Shown here in pieces: positions 43,829 through 52,394 of a stretch of 64,000 bases of DNA. Below the pieces are notes generated by a model, which saw only the letters and a list, made by a program, of their open reading frames with translations, was not told the origin of the DNA and searched no databases. Position 1 is the stretch's first letter, and every line of letters starts with the position of its first letter. The stretch is from Kaistella soli. GTDB taxonomy: Bacteria; Bacteroidota; Bacteroidia; Flavobacteriales; Weeksellaceae. A program made the translations under genes and the position numbers. Location of the stretch: positions 248,001 to 312,000 of the forward strand of contig NZ_JAHOPF010000002.1 in NCBI RefSeq assembly GCF_019038595.1, read 5' to 3'.

Positions 43829-43839
43829 GGTTATGGTGT

Positions 43840-44304
43840 TCAGCAACATCCCGAGTCAGGGGTACAGCAAGCCTTATTCAGCTCCGATAATTTCAGCTTT
43901 TGCTTTTCTCCGGGAATACCGCAGGCGTCACTCGCCAGACAGGCAGTCTGTTTGTTCTTCAGTATAAAATACTTTCCGTTAAAGTCTAAATCATATTTAC
44001 CGATTGTTTCGCTTTGGTATTCTACTTCGATTTCGCCTTCTTCAATACCTAATTTTTCTTCAGACAGTCTGATAATATTTAACAGTTTGGCAGGTTTTAA
44101 CCGATGGTCAAAATCGTCTGCATTCCATAATTGAAAGCTGACGGATTTTTCATGTCGGATCGTTCCGCCACAGTCAATAAAGTGTTTGGTAATCACTCCT
44201 ATTTCTGTAACGTGGAAGTGTTCCGGTACAGATGTTCCGTTCTCTAACTGAAACTCGACATGATTCAGTGCCGGTAAGATTTCTTTGATTTCTGAAAGTT
44301 TCAT
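43840..44304 (-). CDS. DUF6428 family protein of the ars operon
   Basis: The 154-residue protein (MKLSEIKEILPALNHVEFQL) carries the HFHVTEIGVITKHFIDCGG motif of DUF6428 and a C-terminus rich in Cys (ACLASDACGIPG...KACCTPDSGCC). Genes like it follow arsR in many Bacteroidota ars operons. The His/Cys-rich pattern suggests arsenic or metal binding, perhaps as a chaperone; this is inference. A second ArsR-like half-site precedes it. Confidence 0.75.
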   Translation of the reverse strand: MKLSEIKEILPALNHVEFQLENGTSVPEHFHVTEIGVITKHFIDCGGTIRHEKSVSFQLWNADDFDHRLKPAKLLNIIRLSEEKLGIEEGEIEVEYQSETIGKYDLDFNGKYFILKNKQTACLASDACGIPGEKQKLKLSELNKACCTPDSGCC

Positions 44305-44319
44305 TGCTCTTTATTTAAT

Positions 44320-44336
44320 TGTTATATTGCGATAGA
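44320..44336. promoter_or_regulatory. Possible secondary ArsR half-site
   Basis: TTATATTGCGATAG in the 49-bp gap between arsR and the DUF6428 gene repeats, on the opposite strand, the ATCGCAATAT half of the main operator at 44698-44713. Confidence 0.35.
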
Positions 44337-44353
44337 TCTGTTTAAAAAAATGC

Positions 44354-44683
44354 TTAGCAGCATTTATCAATGCCTGCGTGATCTACAAAGAAAGTATTGA
44401 GTTCCTTTTTAAGCTGCTGCCAGACATTTTCATCAATGCAGTAACACACACTAGTTCCCTCTATATTGCCTTTGATGATGCCGATATTTTTCAGTTCTTT
44501 CAGATGTTGTGAAACCGTCGCCTGTGCAAGTCCCAGTTCTTCTACCAGATCATTACAGATGCAGGCATTCTGCTTAATGATGTATTGCAGAATCGCTATG
44601 CGGGCCGGATGAGCCAGTGCCTTTAATGCAGTGGCTAAGCCGTTTTGTTGCGCTGTGAAGATTTCAGTTTTTGTGACGCCCAT
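44354..44683 (-). CDS. arsR: ArsR/SmtB family arsenic-responsive repressor
   Basis: The 109-residue winged-helix repressor has ALKALAHPARIAILQYI, the metal-site motif NACICNDLVEEL (Cys41, Cys43), the recognition helix QATVSQHLKELKN and a Cys pair at the C-terminus (KCC). Binding of As(III) to these Cys releases DNA. It is the first gene of the ars operon. A near-palindrome just upstream is the probable operator. Confidence 0.92.
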   Translation of the reverse strand: MGVTKTEIFTAQQNGLATALKALAHPARIAILQYIIKQNACICNDLVEELGLAQATVSQHLKELKNIGIIKGNIEGTSVCYCIDENVWQQLKKELNTFFVDHAGIDKCC

Positions 44684-44697
44684 TTTATTTTAATTAC

Positions 44698-44713
44698 ATC
44701 GCAATATTACGAT
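44698..44713. promoter_or_regulatory. Probable ArsR operator
   Basis: ATCGCAATATTACGAT (one mismatch from perfect dyad symmetry) lies 15 bp upstream of the arsR ATG. Its half-site recurs in the arsR-DUF6428 gap. Confidence 0.6.
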
Positions 44714-45326
44714 AATTAAATTAAACAGCCTTACACGATCTGGTTTTTTTCACTTTTTAAACTCAAAATTTTTCCCTTTGCTCTGTACTTTAGTTCCACA
44801 GGATGTTTCAGAGAATCCTTCGCGTGGTTATTTTTCAACCCGTTTTTTAGCCTTTCTTCGTTGAGGAGCCTTTTACGGATACCGTCTAACCGTTGAAGGC
44901 CTAAAACTCCGGTCAACTTGTCAAGGTTTGTAACCTTGACAAGGTTCCGTCTAGAATTAAACCCTAAAGATTAACAGGCGATTCTAAAAACGCCGGTGCC
45001 GCCAGAGTCCTCTCTTCAACCTTGTCAAGGTTTGAAACCTTGACAAGGTTCCTTCTCTACACTCATTTAAAAACCTCTTTTTCATTAAAATAAGTGTCTT
45101 AGGCCCCGATGCCGCACGATTGTACCGTGTGCCCTCAAGCATTTCCCCTCTTAACCAAATGAAAATCACGTTACCGCCCTCCTCTCGAAAGATATCCGGG
45201 ATAAGGTCAACTTCAAAACTGATCACAGATAAAACTTTTTACTTTTAATAAACTGTACAGATATTGGGATAAATAATACCCAGGTGTTAGCGCTGCGCTT
45301 TATAATTTTGCATCAAAGAACTGAAT
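44714..45326. other. Spacer between the ars operon and the amidohydrolase gene
   Basis: About 600 bp without a supported gene; short open frames here run through repeats. It holds REP family 2 cluster 2. TAATTTTG at 45303-45310 fits the flavobacterial -7 element for the amidohydrolase gene. Confidence 0.5.
44915..45050. repeat. REP-like palindromes, family 2, cluster 2
   Basis: Two elements: 44915-44946 (left arm lacks one C: AACTTGTCAAGGTT) and 45018-45050 (perfect), separated by the same AGGCGATTCTAAAAACGCCGGTGCCGCC filler as in cluster 1. Confidence 0.78.
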
Positions 45327-46658
45327 ATGAATATTTCAAAAAATACTTCCCGCAAAGATTTTCTCCTCAATTCTGCATTGGCAATGGCAGGTTTAACATT
45401 AACTTCGGGTATGATGAAGGCAACCACGATTTTTGATGATGAAAATATTTCCACAGACCAAAAATTAATCTTAAAAAATGTCCGGCTCGAAACCGGTTTT
45501 CAATATGAAGAAGGTGAAGTGACCTCCACCAAAACAGATCTGTTTCTCATCGAACTTGAAAAGGGTAAGATTGTAAAGATCGCTCCAAATAATACCGGTG
45601 CAAAAGCAATTGACGCCAAAGGGTTTCTGATGCTTCCGGCGTTTAAGGACATGCATATTCATTTGGATAAAACGTTCTACGGCGACCGATGGCAGGCAGT
45701 GAGAAAAAGGAAAGGCGGTGTAAAAGGTATGATTGAACTGGAAGAACAGCTGATGCCCGAACTGCTGAAAACTTCCACTGAGAAAGCAGAAAAAATGATT
45801 CAACTGCTCCATTCCAAAGGAAGCTCTTTTGCCAGAAGCCATGTGAATATCGAGCCCACCTCAAAATTAGATTCACTGAAAAATCTACAGACCGCGTTGG
45901 AAAACAGAAAAAAAACTTTCGGCGCCGAGTTGGTCGCGTTTCCGCAGCATGGTGTTTTTTACAGAAATTCAGTCCCCTATCTTAAAGAGGCCGCAACCAT
46001 GAATATCGACTTTATCGGCGGCGTAGATCCATACAGCCTGGACGGATCGGTTGAAAAGACGCTTGATTTTACGGTGCAGCTGGCTTTGGATCATCAGAAA
46101 GGAATCGATATTCATCTTCATGAAACAGGAGAATCGGGGTTGAAAACTGTTCATTATTTAATTGATAAAGTCAATGAAAACCCGGCTTTGAAAGGAAAAA
46201 CTTTTCTGAGTCACTGCTTTGTATTGGGAAAATTAGATCAGAATACACTGCAGAAAACTGCAGAAAAACTAGCAGATGCCAAGGTCGGAATTGTGTCCAC
46301 CATTCCTTTCGGGAACCTCATCATGCCTCTGCCTGCATTACAGAAACATGGCGTTACGGTTTTTACAGGAAACGACAGCATCGTTGATCACTGGAATACC
46401 TTCGGAAGCGGAAGTGTTCTGGAAAAAGCCAATCTCTATGCACAGCTGTATGGTCAGTCTACTGAATTTCTGTTATCCCGATGTTTAAAACTGGCGACTG
46501 CGAATGTGCTTCCGCTGGATGACAGGGGAAATCAGCAATGGCCCAAAGCGGGAGATGATGCAAGTGTGGTTTTTCTGGATGCAAGCTGTTCGGCCGAAGC
46601 AGTTTCGAGAATATCAGATGTAAAATCATTAATCCACAAGGGAAATATCGTATTTTAA
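45327..46658 (+). CDS. Exported amidohydrolase (cytosine deaminase-like)
   Basis: The 443-residue protein has a twin-arginine-like leader without the second Arg (NTSRKDFLLNSALAMAGLTL). The metal-dependent amidohydrolase domain shows DMHIHLDKTF (first His pair), DIHLHETGE, LSHCFVLG and TGNDSIVDHW (final Asp). It most resembles the cytosine deaminase/N-isopropylammelide subgroup; the HIHLD form is typical there. The substrate is unknown, probably a cyclic amidine or amide. The ankyrin gene begins 11 bp after its stop, and an AraC gene follows, so they may act together. Confidence 0.8.
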   Translation: MNISKNTSRKDFLLNSALAMAGLTLTSGMMKATTIFDDENISTDQKLILKNVRLETGFQYEEGEVTSTKTDLFLIELEKGKIVKIAPNNTGAKAIDAKGFLMLPAFKDMHIHLDKTFYGDRWQAVRKRKGGVKGMIELEEQLMPELLKTSTEKAEKMIQLLHSKGSSFARSHVNIEPTSKLDSLKNLQTALENRKKTFGAELVAFPQHGVFYRNSVPYLKEAATMNIDFIGGVDPYSLDGSVEKTLDFTVQLALDHQKGIDIHLHETGESGLKTVHYLIDKVNENPALKGKTFLSHCFVLGKLDQNTLQKTAEKLADAKVGIVSTIPFGNLIMPLPALQKHGVTVFTGNDSIVDHWNTFGSGSVLEKANLYAQLYGQSTEFLLSRCLKLATANVLPLDDRGNQQWPKAGDDASVVFLDASCSAEAVSRISDVKSLIHKGNIVF

Positions 46659-46669
46659 TTGAATAATCA

Positions 46670-47344
46670 GTGAAGATCTTATTTCTTCTTTTCGCTTATT
46701 TCAGTGTCAATAGTAATGGGCACGGAAAAAATACAGTTCAGAACTCAAAAGAAAACATCATGCAACATGAAAACCTGGTAACGGCCGTCATGAAAAATGA
46801 CACAGTTACCGTAAAAGATGCTTTGGAAAAAGGTGCGGACGTTAATACGACCGATCAGAAAGGCAGATCCCTCCTGCTGATTGCCGTCACCGGAAAACAC
46901 ACGGAAATGGTAAAACTCCTCATCGGTTACAAAGCAGATGTGAATCTTCAGGATGCGCAGAAAGACACTGCGTTTTTATACGCCGGAGCAAGCGGACAGA
47001 CCGGGCTGGTAAAGCTGTTTCTGAAAAGCGGCGCCCGGTTCGATATTTTTAACAGATACAACGGAACGGCTTTGATTCCAGCATGCGAAAGAGGTCATGT
47101 GGAAACGGTGAAAGTGCTCACCAATACCAAAGGTTTCCCTCTCGATCATGTTAACCGGTTGGGTTGGACCGCGCTCATGGAAGCCGTCGTTTTGGGGGAT
47201 GGAAGTGAAAAATATCAGCAGATCATTAAAATTTTAAAACAGGGAGGTGCAGATCCTGATATTCCTGACAGAGATGGAATAACGGCGCTGCAGCATGCAG
47301 AATCATCAGGATTCAGAGAAATCGTGAAAATGCTTGAGTCTTAA
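46670..47344 (+). CDS. Exported ankyrin-repeat protein
   Basis: From a GTG at 46670 the 224-residue protein has a short signal-like start (KILFLLFAYFSVNS), then about five ankyrin repeats (DALEKGADVNTTDQKGRSLL, LIGYKADVNLQDAQKDTAFL and so on). If translation began at the ATG at 46760 (MQHENLV) the signal would be lost; the hydrophobic leader favours the GTG. Ankyrin proteins bind partner proteins; here the partner may be the amidohydrolase encoded 11 bp upstream. Confidence 0.72.
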   Translation: MKILFLLFAYFSVNSNGHGKNTVQNSKENIMQHENLVTAVMKNDTVTVKDALEKGADVNTTDQKGRSLLLIAVTGKHTEMVKLLIGYKADVNLQDAQKDTAFLYAGASGQTGLVKLFLKSGARFDIFNRYNGTALIPACERGHVETVKVLTNTKGFPLDHVNRLGWTALMEAVVLGDGSEKYQQIIKILKQGGADPDIPDRDGITALQHAESSGFREIVKMLES

Positions 47345-47413
47345 AATATGAACATCTGTTTTAAAAACTTTTTGTTTTAAATTTTCACTAATTTTAGGCA
47401 AAATTAACTGAGG

Positions 47414-48268
47414 ATGAAGCGAAAGTCGGATCATTTTCCTGTTTTGGGAATTGAGGATTTCAGGGATCACCTGAATTCCGGAGATCAGCTTTTATTCAAT
47501 GAGCTTCATGGTGAGCGTTCGATTGATCTGCCGCACCGGCACGATTTTTTTATCATCAATATTTTTAAAAAAGCAAAGGGAACACATCTCATCGATTTCG
47601 TTGCTTACCCTATTCACAATCATCAGATCCATGTGGTTTTTCCTGATCAGGTACACCAATGGAACATTGAAAAGGGAACGGTCGGTTATCAGTTGATGGT
47701 CAGCAGATCCTGGTTTGAAAATCTTCTTTCATCGCTTAGATTTTCGGTACTGTTTTATCAGCGTCATCCGGCTATTGACCTGGCTGAGGACGTTTTTCAG
47801 TATGTTTTTCAGGAATTTCAGCACATTCAGAGAGAAATCAGTGCACCGGATATCTTTTGGCAGATGATACAGAAGCGATGTGAAATCATCGGTTTAATGA
47901 TCAGCAGATCTGCCGGGCAAAATTTTCGGGACTATGAGGCCATTCACGCCACTCCTGTCATTTCTAAATTTTTAAATTTAATAGATCTCCATTTCAAAGA
48001 AGAGCGCTCGGTGTCCTACTATGCCGAACGACTTCATATTTCGGCGAACTATTTAAATATTATTGCTAAAAAAAACCTCAACACCCCGGCTTCCTCATTA
48101 ATTAAGAACAGAATTTTACTTGAAGCAAAGCGTCTGCTCAAAGTTTCTGAAATGTCAGTGAAAGATATTGTGTATGATCTAGGGTTTTATGACCATGCCA
48201 GTTTTACGAAATTTTTCAGATCAAATATGGGAATGACACCGACGCAGTTCAGGGATAAGGCTTTTTGA
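47414..48268 (+). CDS. AraC family transcriptional regulator
   Basis: The 284-residue regulator has an N-terminal cupin-like sensor (LPHRHDFFIINIFKKAKGTH; HNHQIHVVFPDQVHQWN) and a C-terminal AraC HTH pair (SVSYYAERLHISANYLNIIA; SVKDIVYDLGFYDHASFTKF; final MGMTPTQFRD). The family activates nearby catabolic genes in response to a small ligand. The adjacent amidohydrolase and ankyrin genes in the same direction are plausible targets. Its stop abuts the truncated glycosylase gene on the other strand. Confidence 0.85.
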   Translation: MKRKSDHFPVLGIEDFRDHLNSGDQLLFNELHGERSIDLPHRHDFFIINIFKKAKGTHLIDFVAYPIHNHQIHVVFPDQVHQWNIEKGTVGYQLMVSRSWFENLLSSLRFSVLFYQRHPAIDLAEDVFQYVFQEFQHIQREISAPDIFWQMIQKRCEIIGLMISRSAGQNFRDYEAIHATPVISKFLNLIDLHFKEERSVSYYAERLHISANYLNIIAKKNLNTPASSLIKNRILLEAKRLLKVSEMSVKDIVYDLGFYDHASFTKFFRSNMGMTPTQFRDKAF

Positions 48269-48550
48269 TTAAAAGATCTGCACATCAGGTCTTGATTGTA
48301 CCGACAAAGCGATGCCCCCTTCACTGTACATCGTTTCAGTGCGGGCAGTGCGGGGTCCGCCGTACGCATGAGACGCCTTGTCGTCCGTGCCGAAGTATGC
48401 TTCTGTTTCCACAATAATACCCGCCGTGATGCCGTCCTCCGTCCGGGTAAAAAGTATTTTTCCCAGCAGGTCTCTGGCCAGAAATTCGGCATCAGGATTT
48501 AAATAGTATGACAGCGGTAACTTCACAACGCTAAAGTATAAAAAGTCCAC
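48269..48550 (-). pseudogene. Truncated DNA-3-methyladenine glycosylase (AAG/Mpg)
   Basis: The N-terminal third of an AAG-type glycosylase is clear: LPLSYYLNPDAEFLARDLLG, GIIVETEAYFGTDDKASHAY and GGPRTARTETMYSEGG. Intact proteins are about 200 residues and continue with a Tyr-rich core (typically HAYVYLIYG) after the last motif. Here the sequence changes to unrelated IALSVQSRPDVQIF and stops, 1 bp from the AraC gene's end. About 110 C-terminal residues, including part of the active site, are missing, so it should be inactive. The likely native start is the GTG at 48526. A deletion next to the AraC gene explains it. Confidence 0.75.
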
Positions 48551-48646
48551 AACAATTAATCCGAAGAGTCTTCCTGATGCTGATACATTTTAATAACCTG
48601 TTAATCTGCAGCAAAACGATGACTGCCAATGTAAACTTCCACGGTC

Positions 48647-48858
48647 AACCTTGTCAAGGTTTAAAACCTTGACAAGGTTCCTAAAAGATCAGCACGCGAT
48701 TCTAAAAAGCCGGTGCCGCCCGGATCCTCACGTCAACCTTGGCAAGGTTCCGTCCGAAATTAACACAACTAAAAAGATCAAAAAAGCGATTCTAAAACCC
48801 CGGTGCTGCTAGAATCCTCTCGATCAGCCTTGTCAAGGTTCCAAACCTTGACAAGGCT
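48647..48858. repeat. REP-like palindromes, family 2, cluster 3
   Basis: Full elements at 48647-48679 and 48826-48858 flank a single arm at 48735-48749. In the last element both outer arms changed together (AGCCTTGTC.../...GACAAGGCT), which keeps the stem. The filler GATCAGCACGCGATTCTAAAA...GGTGCCGCC is the same as in clusters 1 and 2. No gene lies in 48551-48958. Confidence 0.8.
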
Positions 48859-48958
48859 CATTCGACGGACAATGCGACCGATTAGTGATTGACGTATAAC
48901 GGGAGTGATATAATGATATTTTAAGTTGGAACCTTCCGACTGCTTAGGCATTCGCAAA

Positions 48959-50221
48959 CTACATCACAGCAAATCTGGCCTCTATGTTCTCAATAACTTT
49001 TACCGGAATATGCTGTTCCTGAGCGATAACACTGAACATCCCGGTCGCCGACACGGTTTCATCAATGACCGCATTGGGATTTTTCACTGTAAACTGATCT
49101 GCGATGATGAGCAGGTCTTCTCTGGTAATGCCGTTTCTTTTTCCGTTGACCGACAGGGCTCTGGATACTCTTGTATAATTTTTCAAAGCATCTAAAGGAT
49201 AAGTCAGGTCATAGGCAGGGGCAAGATTCCACCGGTCTTTTTCTCTGTTGTAGATAAATGAAAAGTTCTTTAAATGATCGTCAATATTGCCAAAAACCAG
49301 GTTGAAAACCATCCTTCTGAACAGTTGCTCAATATCTTTATGAGGAAGCTTAAGGTCTACGGATAGCCTGAAAAGATTTTCATAGGACGAGTGGTCAGGT
49401 TTCTGAAAATCCCAGCCAGTCATCCCCGACGCGGTGAGGATATGCTGTTTTTCTCCAAACTGTCTGTCAAAACGCAAAGTGGCAAAATGCCTGTTATCGA
49501 TCATCCTGGAATCCATCATTCTGATTCCCAAGCCTGTCGCAATCCGGTAATAAACAAATTCTACCTGTTCTTTGGAATACCCCGCATCTTCGTCCAGGGA
49601 AAGTTTGATGAGGTAATGGTGATAATCAGCGGAAACCGCAAGGTCACCCGGTATCAGCTGTCCTGTTTCTTTATGTTCGGATACAAGAATCTTCGGCCTC
49701 GCACCTCCGGCAGAGGTTCCGATTTTGAAAATATTCAGCAGGGCGATATCGCTGAGTCCTTTCTGAGCTGCGGAAGCTTTGATATCCAGAACCTTTTTAA
49801 CCACCTCGGTAATAGCTTGCACGTCAATGGAACTGTCGGAGATCAGCGCTTTTGCAGGCATAAATTCCAGCGCACCCATCCCCCGCTCTCCCACGTAGGT
49901 CAGCTGTTCTAACGGAGAAATAGCGGCAGGATTTTTCTGCGTAGCTTCCAGCCATTCTTTAAAGACGATGTTTCCGAAATAATCCGGCAGGGAATCAGCA
50001 ATTACCGGTGGCAGGCCGCGGAACGTTTCGCCTTCATATTCTGAAAAAATCTGAACATGGGGACTTCTCCTGATGATATAGGGGAACAGCCTTTTATACC
50101 TGTCGAGTTCGAGAAAAGCCGGATTGTACTGGAAAGAAGATTTGCGCTGGTCTTCATCATAACCGATCTTCCCGATTTCCAGACCCTGAAAATGTACCGA
50201 TATAATTTGATTTTTAGCCAT
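48959..50221 (-). CDS. hipA: HipA-type serine/threonine kinase toxin
   Basis: The 420-residue protein is a full-length HipA: an N-terminal subdomain (SVHFQGLEIGKIGYDEDQR; ETFRGLPPVIADSLPDYFGN), P-loop-like GTSAGGARPKILV, catalytic FGNIDDHLKNFSFIY and metal-binding APAYDLTYPL. HipA kinases phosphorylate aminoacyl-tRNA synthetases such as GltX and cause dormancy; the target here is unknown. The HipB-like gene ends 2 bp upstream, the standard antitoxin-toxin order. Confidence 0.9.
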   Translation of the reverse strand: MAKNQIISVHFQGLEIGKIGYDEDQRKSSFQYNPAFLELDRYKRLFPYIIRRSPHVQIFSEYEGETFRGLPPVIADSLPDYFGNIVFKEWLEATQKNPAAISPLEQLTYVGERGMGALEFMPAKALISDSSIDVQAITEVVKKVLDIKASAAQKGLSDIALLNIFKIGTSAGGARPKILVSEHKETGQLIPGDLAVSADYHHYLIKLSLDEDAGYSKEQVEFVYYRIATGLGIRMMDSRMIDNRHFATLRFDRQFGEKQHILTASGMTGWDFQKPDHSSYENLFRLSVDLKLPHKDIEQLFRRMVFNLVFGNIDDHLKNFSFIYNREKDRWNLAPAYDLTYPLDALKNYTRVSRALSVNGKRNGITREDLLIIADQFTVKNPNAVIDETVSATGMFSVIAQEQHIPVKVIENIEARFAVM

Positions 50222-50223
50222 AC

Positions 50224-50490
50224 CTAATACAGGGATTGGTGATCGTTAAGGTTTTCGGTTTTGCCGACAACGAATTGATTGAGTGATTTTATTTCGTCAA
50301 AATACTGCAGCACTTTCAGCAGGGTTTCCAGCGTAGGATTTTCTCCGTTTTCAAGTTTTGCGATAGTAAATCTGGAAAGCTCAAGCTCTTCGGCAAGTTC
50401 CTGTTTGGTCAGATTTTCTGCTTTGCGCATGGCCCTGCACCAGCTTCCGATACTGCCTTTTACCTCCTTTATCGTAATAAAATCAAGCAT
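50224..50490 (-). CDS. hipB: HipB-like XRE antitoxin
   Basis: From the ATG at 50490 (MLDFITIKEVKGSIGSWCRA) the protein has 88 residues with a Cro/C1 HTH: LTKQELAEELELSRFTIAKL then ENGENPTLETLLKVLQYF. An upstream ATG at 50523 would turn the promoter and operator palindrome into coding sequence, so I reject it. It represses its own operon and neutralises HipA. A perfect 18-bp palindrome and a TATATTTG -7 element sit just upstream. Confidence 0.85.
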   Translation of the reverse strand: MLDFITIKEVKGSIGSWCRAMRKAENLTKQELAEELELSRFTIAKLENGENPTLETLLKVLQYFDEIKSLNQFVVGKTENLNDHQSLY

Positions 50491-50495
50491 ACCAC

Positions 50496-50519
50496 TGTTT
50501 ATTATAATAAACAAATATA
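50496..50519 (-). promoter_or_regulatory. hipBA promoter and operator
   Basis: TGTTTATTATAATAAACA (50496-50513) is a perfect palindrome ending 6 bp before the hipB ATG, and the -7 element TATATTTG (50512-50519 on the minus strand) abuts it. Binding of HipB here would block the transcription start. Confidence 0.65.
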
Positions 50520-50775
50520 GCAAAAACCTGCGATATGATGATTATAAGTATCAAAATATTGGTTTAATATATTGTCTACGGCCTGTGTACCTTGCAGACC
50601 CTGAATACGAAAATTATGAAAGCTGCATAAATCTTTGTCGAAGTAATTCTGAATATTTAGCTTTATTATCATCGTTTAAGAATGACTGGGCAAGTAAGTC
50701 GAACATCCTTTTCTCAGATTTATACCAATTCCCCGGATTCTAATTTCCGGAGAAACTGGTTTAAAGTAAACGGAT

Positions 50776-52161
50776 TTACTTTCCGATACAGAACTTTGAG
50801 AAAATATTCCCCAATACTTCGTCGTTGGTAAACTCACCGGAGATCTCACCGAGGTATTCCAGGGCATTTCTGAGTTCGTAAGCAAGCAGTTCGGTGGAAA
50901 TCTTTGAAGTTACCGCATCTTCTACCCTTTTCACAGATTCCAGCGATTTCTGTAAGGCTTCATAATGCCGCTGATTAGTAATCACGACATTGTTTTCAGC
51001 GGTTTTCAGCTGTTCTACATAGGAAGAAAGCTCGTTCTTCAGATCCTGAAGATTCTGGTTCTCCAGCGCGGAAATTTTAATAAAATCAAAAGCCTGGGGA
51101 ATCTCTTTTCTGAAAACCGCTTCCATCTTTTCGTGCTGTTCAGGAATCACTTCATCTATTTTTGTCGCACAGATAATGATTTTCAGGTCAGTACGGATCA
51201 GAGGTTTCAGCATCAGAAAATCCTCGGTAAAATCTGTGGTAGCCGCATCAGCAAGATAAATCAGGACATCCGCCTGTTCCACTTTTTCAATGGCTTTTTT
51301 AACGCCGATCTTTTCAATTTCATCCGTGGTTTCTCTCAGACCGGCAGTATCGATCAGACGGAAAGCATTTCCCTTGATATGGAGGATCTCTTCAATGGTA
51401 TCTCTAGTGGTTCCGGCGATGTTGCTTACAATAGCGCGCTCTTCTTTCAGCAAAGCATTCAGAAGCGTGGATTTCCCCGCATTGGGCTTCCCGAGGATGG
51501 CTACGGCAACCCCGTTTTTCACTGCATTTCCGTACTGGAAACTGTCGATCAGTGATTTAAGTTTGTCCTCAATTTTATGAATAAGCGCCATCAGAGCGCT
51601 GCGGTCTGCAAATTCCACATCTTCCTCCGCAAAATCGAGTTCCAGTTCGATCAGAGAAACAAAGTTCAGCAGATCAGTTCTCAGGATCGAGATCTCATTG
51701 GTAATTCCTCCCTTCAGCTGGTTGACTGCAACTTTTCTGGAAGCTTCGTTTTCACTCGCAATCATATCGGCAATAGCTTCTGCCTGGGAAAGGTCAATTC
51801 TGCCGTTCATAAAGGCGCGCATGGTAAATTCCCCTGCTTTGGCCATTCTTGCCCCATTTTTAATCAGCACTTCAAGAATCTTCTTCCCGATGTAAGGAGA
51901 ACCGTGAAAAGAGATTTCTACTACATTCTCTGTAGTAAAGGTTTTGGGCGCGAGAAAGACAGAGACCATGATTTCATCAATAATTTCGTCTCCATCCACG
52001 ATATAACCGTAATGTACGGTATGGCTTTTCTGTTTTTCGAGATTCTTGCCTTTGAAAGTTTTCTGGGCAATGCGTACTGCATCTTCACCGGAAAGCCGGA
52101 TGATGCCCAGGGCTCCTATTCCGTTGGCGGTGGCTAATGCGCAGATGGTGTCGTTATTCAT
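50776..52161 (-). CDS. mnmE: tRNA uridine-5-carboxymethylaminomethyl modification GTPase MnmE
   Basis: The 461-residue protein is a complete MnmE: N-terminal folate-binding domain (DTICALATANGIGALGIIRL; EISFHGSPYIGKKIL), helical domain, inserted G domain with GKPNAGKSTLLNAL (P-loop), IAGTTRDTIEE (switch), DTAGLRETTD, ATKID (NKxD-like) and the C-terminal FCIGK with catalytic Cys. With MnmG it modifies U34 of certain tRNAs. It is a single gene. A TAAATTTG -7-like element lies only 5 bp before the ATG, which could mean a very short leader. Confidence 0.96.
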   Translation of the reverse strand: MNNDTICALATANGIGALGIIRLSGEDAVRIAQKTFKGKNLEKQKSHTVHYGYIVDGDEIIDEIMVSVFLAPKTFTTENVVEISFHGSPYIGKKILEVLIKNGARMAKAGEFTMRAFMNGRIDLSQAEAIADMIASENEASRKVAVNQLKGGITNEISILRTDLLNFVSLIELELDFAEEDVEFADRSALMALIHKIEDKLKSLIDSFQYGNAVKNGVAVAILGKPNAGKSTLLNALLKEERAIVSNIAGTTRDTIEEILHIKGNAFRLIDTAGLRETTDEIEKIGVKKAIEKVEQADVLIYLADAATTDFTEDFLMLKPLIRTDLKIIICATKIDEVIPEQHEKMEAVFRKEIPQAFDFIKISALENQNLQDLKNELSSYVEQLKTAENNVVITNQRHYEALQKSLESVKRVEDAVTSKISTELLAYELRNALEYLGEISGEFTNDEVLGNIFSKFCIGK

Positions 52162-52394
52162 GCTGCAAATTTAGCAAAACTTAAATACTTATTTTTTATC
52201 CTCTTTTGTTTTGAATAAATCGATTAAGTGAGAGACAGGTTAATTGTACTTCCGCAGCCACTACATTAACGAATCTTAAAAACTTTCCGCGATCAATTGT
52301 TAAAAACGTTAAATTTCTTTAATTAATTTCAATTTTTAATAATTGGCATTTAGATTGAGTAGGTTTTCGGTATAACAATCCAAAAATTAAAAAA

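Noticed and set aside
44731-44916. Minus-strand ORF of 61 codons upstream of arsR
   Set aside because: It ends in REP family 2 sequence and has a Lys/Leu-rich unstructured translation with no start context.
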